Origin: Erysipelothrix rhusiopathiae
GTDB lineage: Bacteria > Bacillota_I > Bacilli_A > Erysipelotrichales > Erysipelotrichaceae
DNA: 8,013 bases
NCBI GenBank assembly: GCA_902797585.1
Contig: CADBTK010000225.1
Location: forward strand, 1 to 8,013
Direction: 5' to 3'
Notes under the pieces: generated by a model
Databases searched by the model: none
The model's input: the letters and a program-made list of their open reading frames with translations, nothing else
What the model was told of the DNA's origin: nothing
Translations under genes and position numbers: made by a program
Part shown: positions 5,965 through 8,013 of the stretch, in pieces
How positions within the stretch are numbered: position 1 is the stretch's first letter
Layout of the letters: every line of letters starts with the position of its first letter

Positions 5965-7212
5965 CTATTTCTCAAATAAATGAATCAATAATCCACTGCG
6001 TGGTTTTGGTTCAAACCATGTTGACTTCGGTGGCATCAACAATCCTGCATCTGCTACATCAAATAGTTCTTCGATCGATGTAGGATACATTCCAAAAGCA
6101 ACTGAACCTTCTTGGGCATTTACCATATTCTCTAATTCCGTTAATCCTCGAATTCCTCCTACAAATGAAATACGAGAATCCGTACGAGGGTCTTGAATAT
6201 TTAAAATTGGTGATAAAACTTCTTCTTGAAGAATAGCTACATCTAAGCTATTTACTGGACCTTCTTTTTTATCTAAAATCTCTTGTTTAATATCTAATGC
6301 ATACCATTGTCCATCTAAATACATCACAACTTGTCCTTTATGTTGTGGAGATATTTGTTGATCCAATACAGTAATTTCCATAACTTGAGATAGACGATTC
6401 AAAAATTGGTCTTTATCCAATCCATTTAAATCCGATACAAAACGGTTGTAATCTAATATCTTTAATTCATTGGATGGAAAACTAATCGATAAATAGTAGT
6501 TAAACTCTTCTTCCCCAGTAAAATCTGGATATTGTTGGCGACGTTTTAATCCCACTTTGACTGCAGAGGCATTACGGTGATGCCCATCGGCAATATAAGT
6601 TGCAGGAATGGACTGAATTTCTCTAGAAAGATCTTTAATCACTTTATCATTATCAATACGCCAAATACGATGTCCTACACCATCTTCGCTTATGAAATCA
6701 TATAAAGGTTTATTTTGTTTCTGTTGTGAAACAATGATATCTATTTCTGCTTGACTTCGATAAGCCAAAAAGATTGGTCCAGTATGAGCACTGGTTATAT
6801 CCACATGACGAATACGATCTTGTTCTTTTGCTTCTACTGTATTTTCATGTTTCTTACAACGTCCTTCTAAATAGTCATCAATACTAGCAGCTCCTACTAT
6901 TCCTGTTTGACTACGACCATTCATCGTTAATTCATATAAGTAATAACAAGGTTTTTCTTCTTGAATAAATACCCCTTGTTCTGTCCATTCATTTAACATC
7001 GAAGCAGCTTTTTGATAAACATCATCGGCATACATATCATGACTGGAATCGAATTGTGTTTCTGGTCGATCAATATTTAAAAAAGAATATGGTTTATCTT
7101 CTACATATTCTGCTGCCTCACTTCGAGAAAATACATCGTATGGTAATGCAGCTACTTGTTCTACTTGATTTTTATTGGGACGTAATGCCACAAAAGGTCG
7201 AATATTTGCCAT
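5965..7212 (-). CDS. DUF1015 family protein linked to serine biosynthesis
   Basis: A 415-residue soluble protein with no signal or membrane segment, recognised as DUF1015 (Pfam PF06245). Marks seen are IRPFVALRP at the start (4-12), AALPYDV (21-27), PYSFLNIDRPE (41-51), the conserved CKKHENT (119-125), IADGHHR (207-213), and the C-terminal MPPKSTWFEPKPRSGL (393-408). Length is near the family norm. The biochemical role is not established to my knowledge, but the family is repeatedly found beside serA and serC. Here it follows thrH by 30 bases in one operon and converges on serC-serA. GAAAGGA lies about seven bases before its ATG. The DGHHR motif is reminiscent of the GxxR boxes of ParB/sulfiredoxin-fold nucleotide-using enzymes, which include the archaeal free-serine kinase SerK; a role in serine or phosphoserine metabolism is therefore my inference. 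The family call is solid, the function open. Confidence 0.88.
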   Translation of the reverse strand: MANIRPFVALRPNKNQVEQVAALPYDVFSRSEAAEYVEDKPYSFLNIDRPETQFDSSHDMYADDVYQKAASMLNEWTEQGVFIQEEKPCYYLYELTMNGRSQTGIVGAASIDDYLEGRCKKHENTVEAKEQDRIRHVDITSAHTGPIFLAYRSQAEIDIIVSQQKQNKPLYDFISEDGVGHRIWRIDNDKVIKDLSREIQSIPATYIADGHHRNASAVKVGLKRRQQYPDFTGEEEFNYYLSISFPSNELKILDYNRFVSDLNGLDKDQFLNRLSQVMEITVLDQQISPQHKGQVVMYLDGQWYALDIKQEILDKKEGPVNSLDVAILQEEVLSPILNIQDPRTDSRISFVGGIRGLTELENMVNAQEGSVAFGMYPTSIEELFDVADAGLLMPPKSTWFEPKPRSGLLIHLFEK

Positions 7213-7242
7213 AAAGTTTCCTTTCTAAAAAGCGCGATGGAA

Positions 7243-7848
7243 TTATTCTTCCAACGCACCTTCAATTGCACTTAATAAATCTTCATACGATTCAAACGCT
7301 GGATATTGTGGGTAATCTTTGATAATTTGCTCAGTTGAACGGAATAAGAATCCCGCTTTACTTGCTTGAATCATTCCTAGGTCATTAAAACTATCACCAG
7401 CAGCAATAGTATCATATCCAATAGATTGTAATGCTTTTACAGTAGATAGTTTTGATTGCTCACAGCGCATAATATGCCCTGTAATTTCACCATTATCCGC
7501 TACATCTAATGTGTTACAGAAGATGGATGGCCATCCTAGTTTTTCCATTAATGGAGCAGCAAATTGTTCAAATGTATCACTTAAGATAATGACTTGTGTT
7601 TTAGAACGCAATGTATCTAAGAATTCTTTTGCCCCTGGGAATGGATCTATTTTAGCAATCGTTTCTTGAATTTCTTTGAGCCCTAATCCATGCTCTTTTA
7701 AAATCTTAATACGATATTGCATCAACTTATCATAATCTGGTTCATCACGTGTCGTACGTTTTAATTCTTCAATTCCTGTTTCTTGAGCAAAAGCAATCCA
7801 TATTTCAGGAACCAATACACCTTCCATATCTAAACAAACAATATTCAT
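7243..7848 (-). CDS. thrH: Phosphoserine phosphatase / homoserine phosphotransferase ThrH
   Basis: A 201-residue HAD-superfamily enzyme that strongly resembles Pseudomonas ThrH, which dephosphorylates O-phosphoserine to serine and can transfer the phosphate to homoserine. Visible motifs are the nucleophile loop CLDMEGVLVPEIWIAF (5-20) with Asp7 and the ThrH-type Glu9 in place of the more common Asp, ILSDTF (88-93) as motif II with Ser90, the lysine of motif III in QSKLST (Lys133), and AAGDSFNDLGM (149-159) with the Mg-binding Asp152 and Asp156. The N-terminal EIWIAFA-ETGI and TTRDEPDYD segments are specific to ThrH within the superfamily. Length is normal. GAGGG sits eight bases before the ATG. 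With serA and serC beside it, this is very probably the last step of serine synthesis. It leads a two-gene operon with the DUF1015 gene. Confidence 0.93.
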   Translation of the reverse strand: MNIVCLDMEGVLVPEIWIAFAQETGIEELKRTTRDEPDYDKLMQYRIKILKEHGLGLKEIQETIAKIDPFPGAKEFLDTLRSKTQVIILSDTFEQFAAPLMEKLGWPSIFCNTLDVADNGEITGHIMRCEQSKLSTVKALQSIGYDTIAAGDSFNDLGMIQASKAGFLFRSTEQIIKDYPQYPAFESYEDLLSAIEGALEE

Positions 7849-7871
7849 ATATTTTCCCTCTTTTCTTCCCT

Positions 7872-7880
7872 ATTCTATCA
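7872..7880 (-). promoter_or_regulatory. Extended -10 promoter of thrH-DUF1015
   Basis: TGATAGAAT on the minus strand fits TGnTAnAAT and lies 23 bases before the thrH ATG, with GAGGG between them. It sits just past the U-tract of the rplQ terminator. No good -35 is seen at the proper distance, so strength is uncertain. Its form closely matches the element before the capA-like gene. Confidence 0.45.
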
Positions 7881-7883
7881 TAG

Positions 7884-7921
7884 AAAAAGAAAAACCTTTA
7901 AAGGTTTTCCTCTAAAGGTTT
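7884..7921 (-). terminator. Rho-independent terminator of rplQ
   Basis: On the minus strand AAACCTTTAGAGG pairs with CCTTTAAAGGTTT (13 pairs, one G-U) around an AAAA loop, followed by TTCTTTTTC. The first two bases of the stem belong to the rplQ stop codon, so the hairpin begins inside the gene. It probably ends the ribosomal protein operon and separates it from thrH. Confidence 0.92.
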
Positions 7922-8013
7922 ATTTAACAAATTGTACAATTGCCATCGGTGATGCATCTCCACGACGGATACGTGTTTTTACAACACGAGTGTATCCACC
8001 ATTGCGGTCTGCA
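7920..8013 (-). CDS. rplQ: Large ribosomal subunit protein bL17, C-terminal 30 residues (partial)
   Basis: Only the 3' end is in the window; the gene runs off the right edge. The visible residues [15 protein letters not shown] then [15 protein letters not shown] match the conserved end of L17, with the GGYTR and RRGDA-PMAI landmarks of this 50S subunit protein. In Bacillota rplQ is normally the last gene of the alpha operon after rpoA, and the strong terminator immediately behind it agrees with that. The gene reads leftwards in the same direction as thrH but is separated from it by the terminator and a new promoter. Confidence 0.93.
   Translation of the reverse strand, partial: ADRNGGYTRVVKTRIRRGDASPMAIVQFVK

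Noticed and set aside
1..8013. CRISPR array, toxin-antitoxin pair, restriction or other defence genes
   Set aside because: No regularly spaced repeats and no gene with such motifs occur in the window; any cargo of the element lies beyond the left edge.

Overview
The window looks like chromosomal DNA from an AT-rich Gram-positive bacterium of the Bacillota (Firmicutes). Ribosome binding sites are AGGAG-like, promoters are sigma-A-like (several with an extended -10), terminators are hairpins with U-tracts, and the standard code fits all genes. The L17 C-terminus and tmRNA tag style would suit an Erysipelotrichia-type gut lineage, but that placement is an inference from general resemblance.

Region 1 (1-1503) is the end of an integrated mobile element. 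It holds a short helix-turn-helix protein, possibly the excision factor, and an intact tyrosine integrase with all catalytic residues. The integrase gene points at the 3' end of the tmRNA gene, the probable attachment site; the far end of the element and its cargo lie outside the window.

Region 2 (1504-3499, minus strand) is a trans-translation block, capA-like gene, then smpB, then ssrA (tmRNA). The capA-like and smpB genes overlap at GTGA. The ssrA promoter lies across the end of smpB. The tmRNA encodes the tag ANTNSQAMAFAA. The capA-like gene has an extended -10 placed so close to its ATG that its message may be leaderless.

Region 3 (3500-7880) is a serine-biosynthesis island made of two convergent operons that share one bidirectional terminator. 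serC-serA run rightwards from a good sigma-A promoter preceded by two near-identical AT-rich repeats 21 bp apart. thrH and a DUF1015 gene run leftwards. SerA, SerC and ThrH (a phosphoserine phosphatase) would make serine from 3-phosphoglycerate; DUF1015 is the uncharacterised partner.

Region 4 (7881-8013) is the 3' end of rplQ (ribosomal protein L17) and its terminator, probably the end of the large ribosomal protein operon.

No defence system, CRISPR array, toxin-antitoxin pair or insertion sequence is visible. The parts most worth a second look are the DUF1015 protein in its serine context, the spaced repeats upstream of serC, and the element junction at ssrA.
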